64,000 bases of DNA from Corynebacterium senegalense (GTDB lineage Bacteria > Actinomycetota > Actinomycetes > Mycobacteriales > Mycobacteriaceae): NCBI RefSeq assembly GCF_900411315.1, contig NZ_LS990887.1, positions 878,239 through 942,238 of the forward strand. Direction: 5' to 3'. The position numbers were made by a program, and so were the translations under genes. Below the pieces are notes generated by a model, which was given only the letters and a program-made list of their open reading frames with translations, was not told the DNA's origin and made no database searches. Of this stretch, positions 1 to 9,947 are shown in pieces. The first letter of the stretch is position 1. Every line of letters begins with the position of its first letter.

Positions 1-1674
1 CGTCCGGCTCTTGCGCCCGCCCTCCTGGCGAGCCAGCGACCACGACAGGTGCAGGTGCTCCCGGGCACGGGTCACGCCCACGTAGAACAGGCGGCGCTCC
101 TCCTCCACCTGGTCGTCGCCGGCCTTGATGGCGTGCGAGATGGGCAGGGTGTTCTCCACCAGCCCCACGAGGAAGACGGCGTCCCACTCCAGGCCCTTCG
201 CCGCGTGGAGGCTCGCCAGGGTCACCCCGTCGACGGCGGGCGGCTGCTTCGCCTCGGCGCGCTGGCGCAGGGAGCGCAGGACATCGACCAGGTTCTCCGC
301 CTCGCCGCGCTGGACGATCTCCTCGATGAGGTCCACCAGGGCGGAGAGGGTCTGCCAGCGCTCGCGGGCCTGGGCGCCCTCCGGCTCGGTGGGGGTCAGG
401 CCCAGCGGCGCGAGGGCAGCGCGGGCAACGGTGACGGGCTCGTCCGGCAGGTCGGGACGGCGGGCCGCGGAGACGAGCGCGGAGATCGCCTCGCGGATCT
501 CGGGGCGCTGGAAGAAGCCCTCGCCCCCGCGCACCTGGTAGACAATCCCGGCGTCGGCGAGCGCCGATTCGAACGCGGCGGACTGGGCGTTGATGCGGTA
601 TAGCACCGCGATCTCCCGGGCGGCGACCCCGGCGTCGAGAAGCTTGCGGATGGCCGCCGCGACCTCGCGGGCCTCGGTGGGCTCGTCGTCGTAGGCGTTG
701 AAGGTGGGGGCCGGGCCCGGCGGGCGCATGCCCTCGAGCTGGAGGCGGGTGCCGGCGACGCGGCCGGTGGCCTTGCCGATCACCGTGTTCGCCAGGTCGG
801 TGATCTGCGGGGTCGAGCGGTAGTCGCGCTGCAGCTTCACCACTGTGGCGTGGCTGTAGGTGCGCGAGAAGTTGAGCAGGTAGTCCGGGGTCGCGCCCGT
901 GAAGGAGTAGATCGTCTGGTTGGCGTCGCCGACCACCGTCAGGTCGTCGCGCTGGCCCAGCCAGCCTTCGAGGACGCGCTGCTGCAGCGGGGTGACGTCC
1001 TGGTACTCGTCAACCACGAAGCTCTGGTACTGGGTGCGGAACTCCTCCGCCACCGCCGGGGCGTTCTCGAGCGCCCCCGCGACGTGCAGGAGGAGGTCGT
1101 CGAAGTCGAGCAGCATCCCCTCCGGGCTCGACTTCGCCTCCTCGTACATGCGGTAGACGTCGGCGACCTTCGCCGGGTCGGCCGGCGGGGTGCGCCTGGT
1201 GCCGGCGACGCGCGCGGCGTAGTCATCGGCGCCGATCACGGACGACTTCGCCCACTCGATCTCACCGAGCAGGTCGCGCACCATTTCCTTGCCGGAGTCG
1301 AGCCCCGCCGCGCGGGCGGCGCGGCCCACCAGGGGGAACTTGTTGTCCAGCAGGCGCCACGGCATGTCGCCGGCGATCTGCGGCCAGAAGTAGCGCAGCT
1401 GCCGCAGCGCGGCGGCGTGGAAGGTGCGCGCCTGCACCCCGCCGATGCCCATGGTGCGCAGGCGGTCGCGCATCTCCCCCGCCGCGCGCTGCGTGAACGT
1501 CACGGCGAGGACCTTGTTGGGCGAGACCATCCCCTGGTCGATCAGGTGGGCGATGCGGTAGGTGATCGTCCTCGTCTTGCCCGTGCCGGCGCCGGCGAGG
1601 ATGCACACCGGCCCGCGCGGGGCGGTGGCGGCGACGCGCTGGTCGTCGTCGAGAAGCGAAAGGTCAATCGTCAT
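1..1674 (-). CDS. uvrD2: UvrD2-like SF1A DNA helicase (C-terminus outside window)
   Basis: The first 558 residues of a superfamily I 3'-5' DNA helicase; the gene runs off the left edge. Walker [10 protein letters not shown] lies near residue 26, motif II VDEYQD about 225 residues in, followed by [12 protein letters not shown]. The last visible residues ([10 protein letters not shown]) match the point where UvrD2 proteins pass into their HRDC and tetracysteine region, which is not seen here. The reading frame is the same at both ends of the visible part, so there is no net frameshift. The start is the ATG at 1674, which gives the short N-terminus typical of UvrD2. In mycobacteria UvrD2 sits beside the same channel gene and adnAB, as it does here. 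Confidence 0.9.
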   Translation of the reverse strand, partial: MTIDLSLLDDDQRVAATAPRGPVCILAGAGTGKTRTITYRIAHLIDQGMVSPNKVLAVTFTQRAAGEMRDRLRTMGIGGVQARTFHAAALRQLRYFWPQIAGDMPWRLLDNKFPLVGRAARAAGLDSGKEMVRDLLGEIEWAKSSVIGADDYAARVAGTRRTPPADPAKVADVYRMYEEAKSSPEGMLLDFDDLLLHVAGALENAPAVAEEFRTQYQSFVVDEYQDVTPLQQRVLEGWLGQRDDLTVVGDANQTIYSFTGATPDYLLNFSRTYSHATVVKLQRDYRSTPQITDLANTVIGKATGRVAGTRLQLEGMRPPGPAPTFNAYDDEPTEAREVAAAIRKLLDAGVAAREIAVLYRINAQSAAFESALADAGIVYQVRGGEGFFQRPEIREAISALVSAARRPDLPDEPVTVARAALAPLGLTPTEPEGAQARERWQTLSALVDLIEEIVQRGEAENLVDVLRSLRQRAEAKQPPAVDGVTLASLHAAKGLEWDAVFLVGLVENTLPISHAIKAGDDQVEEERRLFYVGVTRAREHLHLSWSLARQEGGRKSRT

Positions 1675-1686
1675 GGTGGGGCAGTT

Positions 1687-2805
1687 CTACTCTGCGGGAA
1701 GGATGTTGTCGGACGTGGAGGAAGAGTCGCGGTTGTGGCGCACATAGAGCAGCCGGTCGCCGGGCTCCACCGTTTCCGCCTCCGGGGAGTCGATGCGGTA
1801 GAGCTCGCCCGAGCGGACCACGCCGAGGACCACGTCGGCGAGGTGGCGCGGGTTGGCGCCCACCTCGTCGTCGCCGATGGGTCGCTCCGCCACCGCGAAG
1901 CCCTCGTCGGGGCTGAGCAGGTCCTCCATCATCGCCACCACGGGCGGGGTGACGGTGGCCAGGCCGAGGAGGCGGCCGGCGGTCTCGGAGGAGACCACCA
2001 CCGAGTCAGCGCCGGACTGCATGAGCAGGTGCTGGTTCTCGCTCTCGCGGACGCTGGCCACGATCATCGCGGCCGGCGCGAGCTCGCGCACGGACAGCGT
2101 GACAAGCACAGCCGTGTCGTCGGAGGAGGGCGCGACGACGATCGAGCGCGCGCGGCGTACGCCGGCGATGTTGAGCACGTCCGATTTCGTGGCGTTGCCG
2201 TGGACCGTGACCAGGCCGCGGTTCTCCGCGCGGGTGAGCACGGCCGCGTCGGCGTCGATGACAACGATGCTGGACGGGGAGGCGCCGTCGGCGAGGAGGG
2301 CGTCGACGGCGGAGCGGCCCTTCGTGCCGTAGCCGATGATGATGGTGTGGTTGCGCACGGTTCTCCTCCACTGCTGAATCTGGAGCGTCTTGCGGGAATC
2401 TTCCGTCAGAACGGACAGGGTGGTGCCGACCAAAAGCATCAGGAAGGCGATCCTGAGCGGGGTGATGACCAGGATGTTCATCAGGCGCGCCCCCTGGGTG
2501 ACGGGGGTGATGTCGCCGTAGCCGGTGGTCGACAGCGACACGGCCGAGTAGTAGGTCGCGTCGATGAAGGTCAGGGGCTCGGTGTAGCCGTCCTTGTCGA
2601 AGTAGACGGCGATCGACACCCCGATGACGATGAGCGTGGCGTAGAGGAAGCGGCGGCTGATCAGCAGCCACGGCGAGGACCTCTCCGAGGCGGGGATCCG
2701 GACGACGTCGAGAAGCGTGTGGACCGGCGTGTCGACGACGTGCGCGTCGCCCTGAAACCTGTCGCGCCACGTCATCTGCGGCATGATGCTACCGATCCAC
2801 TTCAC
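1687..2805 (-). CDS. cglK: Potassium channel with cytoplasmic RCK (TrkA-N) domain, CglK-like
   Basis: Predicted K+ channel subunit of 372 residues. Two membrane segments (about residues 50-70 and 110-130) flank a pore loop with the selectivity filter TTGYGD. They are followed by a Rossmann-type RCK/TrkA-N domain (IIIGYGTKGRSAVDAL) and a RCK_C-like end. This is the two-TM-plus-RCK layout of MthK and of CglK in C. glutamicum. The start is GTG 2805, preceded by a GAGGGG ribosome site about 8 nt upstream. It lies 12 nt after adnB on the same strand, so it can be read in the adnAB transcript. K+ as the permeant ion follows from the filter; gating ligands cannot be read from the sequence. Confidence 0.88.
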   Translation of the reverse strand: MKWIGSIMPQMTWRDRFQGDAHVVDTPVHTLLDVVRIPASERSSPWLLISRRFLYATLIVIGVSIAVYFDKDGYTEPLTFIDATYYSAVSLSTTGYGDITPVTQGARLMNILVITPLRIAFLMLLVGTTLSVLTEDSRKTLQIQQWRRTVRNHTIIIGYGTKGRSAVDALLADGASPSSIVVIDADAAVLTRAENRGLVTVHGNATKSDVLNIAGVRRARSIVVAPSSDDTAVLVTLSVRELAPAAMIVASVRESENQHLLMQSGADSVVVSSETAGRLLGLATVTPPVVAMMEDLLSPDEGFAVAERPIGDDEVGANPRHLADVVLGVVRSGELYRIDSPEAETVEPGDRLLYVRHNRDSSSTSDNILPAE

Positions 2806-2817
2806 GCTGACAACCCC

Positions 2818-5800
2818 TCATCGTCCTGCTTCCGCTACGAACTCTAGCCCCTCACGCGAGGAATCCCGAAGCAGCTGCGACAGCTCCCCGTGGCCGGGCA
2901 GGTCGGCGGGACTGTAGGTCTCGCCCGTGCGCACGTAGAAGAAGACCGCGCGCACCTCGCGTCCGTCGGCGGCGATGCGCTTCCACGCCTCCCGGTACAC
3001 CGCGAGCTGCAGCTTCAGCGACTCCATCTCCCCCGCCGTGGGCTTGCCGCCGGTCTTCCAGTCCACGACGGTCCAGCCGTCGGCGTCCTCGAACACCGCG
3101 TCCATGCGCCCGCGCACCACCGACTCCCCGAGCGCCAGCTCGAAGGGGTGCTCGACGAAGGCGGGGGTGCGCCGCGCCCACGGGCTTTCCTCGAAGTTCT
3201 CCTTCAGCCGCGCGAGCGTGCGCTTGTCGACGTCCGGCTCCTCGCCCCCGGGCAGCTCGTCCTCCGTCAGGAGGGGCCGCGCCCCGTAGAACTGCTCGAT
3301 CCACTCGTGGAACGCCGTACCGCGCTTGGCGTAGGCGTTCGGTTTGAACGGCACGGGCCGGCGGGCGCGGCGGGCGAACTGGGCCGGGTCGGCCTTCAGC
3401 GCCACGATGTCGGAGGCCGTCAGCTCCCCCGGCACGACGACGGGGACCTCGGCGCTGCTCAGCGCCTCGTGTTCGCGGATGAGCGCCTCCGTGTCGCGCT
3501 CCCAGAGGGAGAACAGCTCGCCCGCCGCCGCCGGGGGGAGCTCGCCCATCGCGCCGCGCACCGCCTCGGCGGCGCGGGCCTGCCCCGCCGCGACGGCGAG
3601 GTGCGGCCACAAGCCCTCCTTGGCCGGCACCGGCGCGGCGGGCTCGTCGGCGTCGCCGCCCTCGCTCTCCCAGGCGACGACGCAGTCCCCGGGGACGAGA
3701 CCGTGCAGGGCCGCGAAGTGCTCGTAGGGCTCGTTCTCCCGGGCCACCCCCGGGCTGCGCCTGGCCGCGGTGACCAGGAGCTTGCGGGCGGCGCGGGTGA
3801 TGGCCACGTAGAACAGCCGCGCCGACTCCTCCGCCAGGCCGTCGCGGCGGTCGTCGACGTAGGCCTTGGCGGCCTTCTCGAACTCCGTGCGGTCGCCCGC
3901 CTCCTCGAAGGCCTCGAAGTCCTCGCCCGGCAGGTGCTTGACGAAGGTGAGGAAGGTCTCCGCCTTGGCGTTGTAGGTGTTCGAGTCCGCGTGGACGACG
4001 GCGACGGTGTCCCACTCGAGACCCTTCGCCTTGTGCGCGGTGAGGATCTGCACGCGGTCCGTGCGCACGGCCACGCTGCCGGGGGTGAGCCCGTCCTCGT
4101 GGGCGCGCGCCAGCTCGAAGTAGTCGAGGAGTGCGTCGACGCTCGCCCCGGGGTAGTCGGCCACCTCGGCCAGCAGCCTGTCGAGGTGCACGGTGCCCGC
4201 CGCGGAGCTGCGCGCCAGCACCTCCGTGCGGATGCCGAAGACGGAGATGATGTCGGCGAACAGATCCGGCAGGCGCTTGCCCAGGCTGCGGGTGCGCAGG
4301 GCGCGCAGCTTCGCCGCCAGGTCGCGCAGGCGGGCCAGCCCCTCCGCGCTGTAGCGCTCGGGCTCGCCGAGATCGGCCACCGCGTCCGTCAGGCCGGCGG
4401 GCCGGTCCGCGGCAGCCATGATGTCCTCGGCCTCGGCGACGAGGCTCTCCAGCTGTTCCTCCAGGTGCTGCAGCGGGTCGTCTGCGGCCGGGTGCTCCGG
4501 CGCGCGGTCGGCCCCGCGCAGGTTCGCTGCGCGGCCGGCCAGGGCGTCGAGGTCCTTCAGCCCCAGCCCCACGGCCGGGCCGGCGAGGATGCGCAGGGCG
4601 GCGGCGGAGTCGTCGGGACGGACGAGCATGGTCGCGATGGCGACGGTGTCGGCAACCTCGGGGACGTCGAGAAGCCCGGCGAGCCCGACCACCTCGTAGG
4701 GCACCCCCCGCTCCTCGAGGGCCTCCGCGACCTCCGCCGAGGTCTTGTTCTTGCGCACGAGCACGGCCGCGGAGAACTCCCCGCCGGCGGCGAACTGCTC
4801 GGCGAGGTTGTCCGCGACGAAGGCGATCTCCTCCTCCGCGGTGGCGAAGAAGCCGAGGGCGACCTCGCCGGCGCCCGCCCCCTCCCGCGGTTCGAGCGCG
4901 GCCACGGCGCGTGCCTCGCCCGTGCCGAGGAGGGCGTCGGAGACCGTGTTGGCCAGCCCGAGCACCTCGGGCGGGTTGCGCCAGGAGGTGGTGAGCTGCT
5001 TCTTCGGCGCGGCGCCGCCGGGCAGCGGGAAGTCCTCCACGAAGGCGGCGAGGTTCGCCGCCGTGGCCCCGCGCCAACCGTAGATGGCCTGCATCGGGTC
5101 GCCCACCGCTGTGACGGTCAGACCGGGGTCGCGGCCCTCGCCGAAGAGGCTGCGCAGGAGCACGCGCTGGGCGTGCGAGGTGTCCTGGTACTCGTCGAGC
5201 ATGACCACCCGGAAGCGGCGGCGCTGCGACTGGCCCACGGCGGCGTGGTCGCGCGCGAGCTTGGCCGCGACGGACATCTGCTCGTTGAAGGTGACCACGC
5301 CGCGCTGGCGCAGCTCGGCGCCGAGCGCCTCAACCAGCGCGAGGAACTTCGCCCGCTCCTCCTGCTTGGCGCGCCAGCCGGCCAACGTCTTGGTGAACTC
5401 CACGCGAGCCCGCGGCCCCTTGGGCAGCTCCTCGGTCTCCTTTAGGAAGATCTCGGCGTGCTCGCGCAGCGCGGCCGGGTCGGAGAGCTCGTTGCCCATG
5501 GAGGACACCAGCGCGAGCAGGGTGTCGACGACCCCGCCGACCGACAGGTTGTTCCCCTCCTCTGCCAGCAGCTCGCCGTTGAAGTCCCGCACCACGTCGT
5601 GGGCGATGGCGTGCAGCTCGGCCGCCGTGATGAGGCGCGCGTCGGGCTCGACCGGGACGAGCAGGCCGTACTCGCGGATCAGCTCGCCGGCGTAGGCGTC
5701 GTAGGTGGACACCGTGGGGGCGATGACCTCGAGGTTCTCCGCCAGCTGGCCGGAGGGGTCGAGACGGCGTACCAGCTCGGTGTTCGCGGCGAGCACCCCG

Positions 5801-6078
5801 AGCCTGTCCCGGATGCGCTTGCCCAGCTCCTGGGCGGCCTTGCGGGTGAAGGTGAGGCCGAGGATCTCGTCGGGGCGGGCGTATCCGTTGGCCACGAGCC
5901 ACACGACGCGCGCCGCCATCGTCTCGGTCTTGCCGGCGCCCGCGCCCGCCACGACGAGCAGCGGGCCCGGCTCGGCGCCGATGATGTCGGCCTGCTGCGG
6001 CGTCGGCGGGAACGGCTGCCCGAGGTAGCGCGACAGGACGACGGGGCTCATGTCCTCGCGGCGGGTGGGGTTAGGCAT
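2818..6078 (-). CDS. adnB: AdnB: lead motor and nuclease subunit of the AdnAB resection complex
   Basis: A 1086-residue SF1A helicase fused to a RecB-family nuclease. Both halves look intact: Walker A GAGAGKTET (K50), motif II VVMLDEYQDT, motif III AVGDPMQAIYGWRG, and C-terminal nuclease motifs GRMDAV, VVDWKTGGKP and QLAVY. In mycobacteria AdnA and AdnB form a heterodimer that processes double-strand breaks, each with a motor and a nuclease domain, and AdnB carries the main translocation motor. The ATG at 6078 overlaps the end of adnA (ATGCCTAA), so translation is probably coupled; an internal ATG at 6051 is an alternative start. The partner AdnA has a damaged motor site here, so AdnB should provide all of the movement. 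Confidence 0.9.
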   Translation of the reverse strand: MPNPTRREDMSPVVLSRYLGQPFPPTPQQADIIGAEPGPLLVVAGAGAGKTETMAARVVWLVANGYARPDEILGLTFTRKAAQELGKRIRDRLGVLAANTELVRRLDPSGQLAENLEVIAPTVSTYDAYAGELIREYGLLVPVEPDARLITAAELHAIAHDVVRDFNGELLAEEGNNLSVGGVVDTLLALVSSMGNELSDPAALREHAEIFLKETEELPKGPRARVEFTKTLAGWRAKQEERAKFLALVEALGAELRQRGVVTFNEQMSVAAKLARDHAAVGQSQRRRFRVVMLDEYQDTSHAQRVLLRSLFGEGRDPGLTVTAVGDPMQAIYGWRGATAANLAAFVEDFPLPGGAAPKKQLTTSWRNPPEVLGLANTVSDALLGTGEARAVAALEPREGAGAGEVALGFFATAEEEIAFVADNLAEQFAAGGEFSAAVLVRKNKTSAEVAEALEERGVPYEVVGLAGLLDVPEVADTVAIATMLVRPDDSAAALRILAGPAVGLGLKDLDALAGRAANLRGADRAPEHPAADDPLQHLEEQLESLVAEAEDIMAAADRPAGLTDAVADLGEPERYSAEGLARLRDLAAKLRALRTRSLGKRLPDLFADIISVFGIRTEVLARSSAAGTVHLDRLLAEVADYPGASVDALLDYFELARAHEDGLTPGSVAVRTDRVQILTAHKAKGLEWDTVAVVHADSNTYNAKAETFLTFVKHLPGEDFEAFEEAGDRTEFEKAAKAYVDDRRDGLAEESARLFYVAITRAARKLLVTAARRSPGVARENEPYEHFAALHGLVPGDCVVAWESEGGDADEPAAPVPAKEGLWPHLAVAAGQARAAEAVRGAMGELPPAAAGELFSLWERDTEALIREHEALSSAEVPVVVPGELTASDIVALKADPAQFARRARRPVPFKPNAYAKRGTAFHEWIEQFYGARPLLTEDELPGGEEPDVDKRTLARLKENFEESPWARRTPAFVEHPFELALGESVVRGRMDAVFEDADGWTVVDWKTGGKPTAGEMESLKLQLAVYREAWKRIAADGREVRAVFFYVRTGETYSPADLPGHGELSQLLRDSSREGLEFVAEAGR

Positions 6079-9000
6079 TGGGGGTCACCTGGCCTTCTGG
6101 TTGGACGGGGCACAGCGCGCGGACAGCGCAGCGGTCGCAGTGCGCGCCGGTGCGCGCGAGGAGTTCGGGCCCGGCCATGGCGGCCGGCAGCGGCTCGATC
6201 GCCGCGGCGAAATCGGCGAGCTGCTCCGCAGATTTCCGGGCCTGCTCCCGGGTGGTGGTCGACTTGGCCTCCGGCTTCGGGTACACCAGCACAGCTCCAC
6301 CCACCTCGAGGGGGTCCTGGCCGGGCGCGGCGGTGACCACGGCGCCGTCGCGCAGGGCGCCACGCGACAGGGCGAGCTGGTAGGCCTGCAGCTGGGCGTT
6401 GGCCTCGGCCTCCGCCTTGGTGGGCACCGCCGAGCCCGATTTGAGGTCGACCACGTGGTACGCGCCGCTGGCCTCGCGCTCCAGGCGGTCGACCCGCCCG
6501 GCGATGCGCAGCCCGGGGGCGACCTCGACGTCCACCTCCGCCTCCACGGCGACCTGCTCGAACGTGCCCCGGGTGGCGTCGAGCCACCGGCTGGCGCGCA
6601 GCAGCATGGCCTCGAAGTCGGCGACGTCGCGCTCCGCCTTCCAGCGGGGGGCGTCGTCCGCGCGGCGGCGGGCGTCGAGCGCGGCCCGGCGCGCGACGGT
6701 CTCGTCGACGCCGTTGCCGAGCGCCTCGAAGTAGGCGTGGGCGATGGAGCCCCACACCATGTTCAGCGAGGCATCGAGCCCGACCATGCGCTCGAGCACG
6801 GCGCGCATCGGGCACTCCAACAGGCTCTCGATGCGCGAGGGCGACAGCCGGTGGCGCGGGTTCAGCGCCTCGCTTGTCGACGCCCCAGTGACCGCCCACC
6901 ACTGCCCCGGGTCCGCCCCGGGCACCCCCGCCAGGGCGAGGCGCGCGAGCTGGCGCGCCGCCTGCGCGCGGGTGGCCCCGTCGCTGGTCTCCGCGGTGAG
7001 GGCGCGGCGCAGCTCGGCGATGAGCTCGTCGCGGGCGAGGACGCGGAGGGTAGATGCGTCGGCGCCGGGTCCCGCGGGGTCCACCGGGTAGTCCCCGGCG
7101 GTGACGCGGCGCGCCGTGATCCCGTGCTCCGCCTCGAACTCCGCGACGAAGCGGGAGGGTTCCACCACCTCGTCCCCGTCGGGGTCGTCGACCGCGACGA
7201 CGAGGAGAGATTCGGTGGCGCGGCTGGCGGCGAGGGCGAACAGGCGACGCTCCTCGGTGAGGCGCTCGGCCTTGTGGGAGACGGGGACGGCGGGGTCGAC
7301 GCCGTTGTCGATGAGGTCGACGAGGTCCTCCTGCCCGAAGATCGTGCCCGTCTCGCCCAGGGAGGGCCAGGTCTGCTCCTGCACCCCGGCCACGATGACG
7401 CGCCGGAACTCGCGCCCGGCCACGCCGTGGGCGGTGAGCAGCGCCACCGCGTCGGGGGTGGCGGTGCGGCGGTCGCGCACGCCCGTGGGCAGGACCTGTT
7501 CCCTGATGTGGGTGATGAAGGACTCCACCCCCGCCGTGGCGAGGCGCTCGGTGAAGTCGCCGGCGGCGTCGAACAGAGCCATCACCGCGTCGAGGTCGCG
7601 GTCCGCCTGGGAGCCGCCCGCCCCGCCGCGCAGGGCCGCGGCCAGCAGCCTGTTGGCCAGGCCGGTGGCGTTCCACACCGCCCACAGGACGTCCTCGACG
7701 GTGCCCTCCTCCTGGGCGGTGCGCCCGGCGTCGAGGACGGCGCGGACGTGGTGCAGGATGTCCAGCTCGCGGTCGGTGAGGACGGTGCCGAAGTCGGGCA
7801 GGCCAGCCCGGGCCACGAGGAGCCCGCGCAGCGTCTCCTCCGCCCGCTGCTCGGGCGCCCAGCGACGCAGGCCGCGCAGGAGGCGGCGCAGCGTCACCGG
7901 ATCCGTGCCGCCGACGGGGCCGAGCAGCAGGTCGCGCCACTCGCTCGCGCTGAGCTCCTCGTTCAGCGCGCGCAAGCCGAGCAGGAGCGAGGCGACGATG
8001 CGCTGCTCGCTGAGCACGACGTCGGTCGGGTTGAGCACCGCCGGGACCCCGGCGTGCAGCAGCGCCTGGCGCACTGGTTCGAGCATGCCGGTCGAGCGCA
8101 CCACCACCGCCATGTCGCGGTAGGCCACGTCCTGCTCGAGGTGGGCGCGGCGGAGGGCGTCGACAAGCACGGCGTGCTGGGTGGCGGCGGAGTCGGCGAT
8201 GACCGCCGCCCGGCGCGGGTTCCGCCTGCTCGCGCCGAGGTCGATGACCTCGTGGTCCAGCCCGCCGAGGGTACGGAGGAACTGCGGCGAGGCGCCGCGG
8301 AAGTGGAAGACCGACTGCTCGGCGTCGCCGCCGACCACGCCGAGGTCGGCCGCCTCCACCAGGCGCCGCGCGAGGTCGGAGGAGGCGGGGTCGAGGTTCT
8401 GCGCGTCGTCCAGGAGCACCGTGTGCCACTGCCCCTCCAGCGGGATCCGGGAGGCGGCGGAGACGAGCTCCGAGGCGGAGAGGTTGCGCGCCCCGCTCAG
8501 CGCCATGACCTGCTGGTACTCGTGGAGGAAGTCCCCGGCCGCGGTCCAGATGGGCCGGGCGTGCGCCGCGCCCAGCGCCCGCAGGTCCTCGGGCGCGAGG
8601 CGGCGCTCGACGGCGCGGAGGAGGAAGTCGCGCAGCTGGCGCGCGAAGCCGACGAGCGGCAGCGCCGGGCGCAGCTCGGCGGGCCAGGTGCCCCTGCCGT
8701 CGGCGGCGTGGCCCTGCAGCAGCTGGCGGATGACGGCGTCCTGCTCTGCCCCCGAGATCAGCCGGATCGGTTCCTCCGAGCGCTGCCTGACCAGCGCGAA
8801 GGCCAGCGAGTGCACAGAGCGGACAAGCGGGGCGTCGGTGACGAAGCCGGATCCGGCCAGCCGGTCCGACAGCTCGACGCGCAGGCGGGAGGCGGACTCC
8901 TTCGAGGCGGTGAGAACCAGCACCCCGCGCGGGTCCGCGCCCGACTCGATGGACCGGACGGCCGTGTCAATGATGAAGCTCGACACACCCGACCCGGCGC

Positions 9001-9139
9001 GCCCCGTGACCTTCCACGTGCCGTGGCCCGGCGGCGGGACCGGCCACTCGCGGCGGGCGAGGTTGCGTCTGCGGGGGACGAGGAAGGCGCGCGGAGCGAC
9101 GGGCACCGCGGCGCCGGGAATCGAGGGGGCTGAATCCAT
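6071..9139 (-). CDS. adnA: AdnA: partner subunit of AdnAB, motor site degenerate, nuclease intact
   Basis: A 1022-residue protein with UvrD-like motor and RecB-family nuclease domains. The Walker A is GRAGSGVSS: the catalytic lysine is valine (V52, codon 8986-8984). Motif II reads LLDDAQN instead of LLDEYQD, and motif III reads GGDAEQSVFHFRG. By contrast, the nuclease half keeps GRVDRL, VVDLKSG and QLQAYQL. A cysteine in LLECPMR plus a final CDRCAVRALC (C-x2-C-x5-C) fit an iron-sulfur staple of the AddB/AdnA type. The start is chosen as ATG 9139, which follows a CACAAT box by 7 nt (leaderless); ATG 9148 would overlap that box. Inference: a nuclease and structural subunit without its own ATPase. 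Confidence 0.85.
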   Translation of the reverse strand: MDSAPSIPGAAVPVAPRAFLVPRRRNLARREWPVPPPGHGTWKVTGRAGSGVSSFIIDTAVRSIESGADPRGVLVLTASKESASRLRVELSDRLAGSGFVTDAPLVRSVHSLAFALVRQRSEEPIRLISGAEQDAVIRQLLQGHAADGRGTWPAELRPALPLVGFARQLRDFLLRAVERRLAPEDLRALGAAHARPIWTAAGDFLHEYQQVMALSGARNLSASELVSAASRIPLEGQWHTVLLDDAQNLDPASSDLARRLVEAADLGVVGGDAEQSVFHFRGASPQFLRTLGGLDHEVIDLGASRRNPRRAAVIADSAATQHAVLVDALRRAHLEQDVAYRDMAVVVRSTGMLEPVRQALLHAGVPAVLNPTDVVLSEQRIVASLLLGLRALNEELSASEWRDLLLGPVGGTDPVTLRRLLRGLRRWAPEQRAEETLRGLLVARAGLPDFGTVLTDRELDILHHVRAVLDAGRTAQEEGTVEDVLWAVWNATGLANRLLAAALRGGAGGSQADRDLDAVMALFDAAGDFTERLATAGVESFITHIREQVLPTGVRDRRTATPDAVALLTAHGVAGREFRRVIVAGVQEQTWPSLGETGTIFGQEDLVDLIDNGVDPAVPVSHKAERLTEERRLFALAASRATESLLVVAVDDPDGDEVVEPSRFVAEFEAEHGITARRVTAGDYPVDPAGPGADASTLRVLARDELIAELRRALTAETSDGATRAQAARQLARLALAGVPGADPGQWWAVTGASTSEALNPRHRLSPSRIESLLECPMRAVLERMVGLDASLNMVWGSIAHAYFEALGNGVDETVARRAALDARRRADDAPRWKAERDVADFEAMLLRASRWLDATRGTFEQVAVEAEVDVEVAPGLRIAGRVDRLEREASGAYHVVDLKSGSAVPTKAEAEANAQLQAYQLALSRGALRDGAVVTAAPGQDPLEVGGAVLVYPKPEAKSTTTREQARKSAEQLADFAAAIEPLPAAMAGPELLARTGAHCDRCAVRALCPVQPEGQVTPNA

Positions 9140-9157
9140 GCCCCTCATTGTGTCAGG

Positions 9158-9937
9158 CTAGGCGGACACGAGCAGCGAGCGGACCCGGGCGATCTCCGAA
9201 CTCATGTTCGGCCCCTCGTGGGCGTCCAGGATTTCCCTGTAGTCGAGGGCGCGCCCGGCGAGCTCCGGGAGGTCCGGGATGTGCGCCCACCGGGCCACCA
9301 CGCGCTCGTCCACCGCGTGGGCGAGGAGGCCGTCGACAAGCGCGAGCGCAGCCGTGTAGCCGGCCGGGCGCGGCTCGGCGGTCGGGGCGATGTCCGTCAG
9401 CAGCGGCGGGAGCGTGCCCGCAAACAGGCAGGAGTAGAAGAAGTCGGCGTGCGCGGGACGGGCCGCGGCGGGCATCTCGGCGCCGCGCCACGCCGCGCGG
9501 TCGGCCTCCGCCCAGCGGTCGGTCCGGTCCACGCTCGGCGCGGGGACCCCGGCCAGCGCCTCATCGAAGGCCAGCGCGGCCGCGATCACCTCGTCCACCC
9601 GGGAGCTCACCTCGCCCTCGGCGAAGTCGCTCGCCGCGAACCCGCCCACGACGAAGCGCCCGTCGGTCGCCCGCACCGGGCGCGACACGCGCAGCCCGGG
9701 AACGGAGAGCCGCTCCCGCACCTTCGCGGACCAGGCCGCCGTGGGCACCGCGCGGGAGACCACCACCCGCCCGAAGCGCGCGCCGTTGCCCCAGGCCGGG
9801 CCCGTCGCGGCGGGCGTGTCCCCCTCGAGCTGGAACGCGGCCAGCACGTGGTCCGGGATGCCCCCGCGCCCGTCAACTGCGCCCACTGAGTCCACTGCGC
9901 CATCCACCGTGTCGTCCACTCGCTCCTCCTCGCTCAC
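9158..9937 (-). CDS. TIGR02569 family protein (actinobacterial, unknown function)
   Basis: 259 residues, no membrane segment or signal. It resembles the actinobacterial TIGR02569 family, which is found next to adnAB in mycobacteria. The middle part has the feel of a degenerate aminoglycoside-phosphotransferase fold (HADFFYSCLF, VARWAHIPDLPEL), but catalytic residues cannot be assigned. The GTG at 9937 lies 7 nt after TAGGCT (9950-9945), a good leaderless start. An alternative GTG at 9919 has a GAGGAGGAG stretch in front. The first T-A-G of that -10 box is the stop codon of the DUF3152 gene upstream. The role is unknown; co-conservation with adnAB is the only hint. Confidence 0.75.
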   Translation of the reverse strand: MSEEERVDDTVDGAVDSVGAVDGRGGIPDHVLAAFQLEGDTPAATGPAWGNGARFGRVVVSRAVPTAAWSAKVRERLSVPGLRVSRPVRATDGRFVVGGFAASDFAEGEVSSRVDEVIAAALAFDEALAGVPAPSVDRTDRWAEADRAAWRGAEMPAAARPAHADFFYSCLFAGTLPPLLTDIAPTAEPRPAGYTAALALVDGLLAHAVDERVVARWAHIPDLPELAGRALDYREILDAHEGPNMSSEIARVRSLLVSA

Positions 9938-9947
9938 GCCTGCGAGC

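Noticed and set aside
850..2847. 665-codon open frame on the plus strand
   Set aside because: It is antisense to uvrD2 and cglK, reads as Arg/Gly/Val/His-rich non-protein sequence, and arises from the codon bias of GC-rich genes. The same applies to 2890-5445, 6050-9133, 20414-23467 and others.
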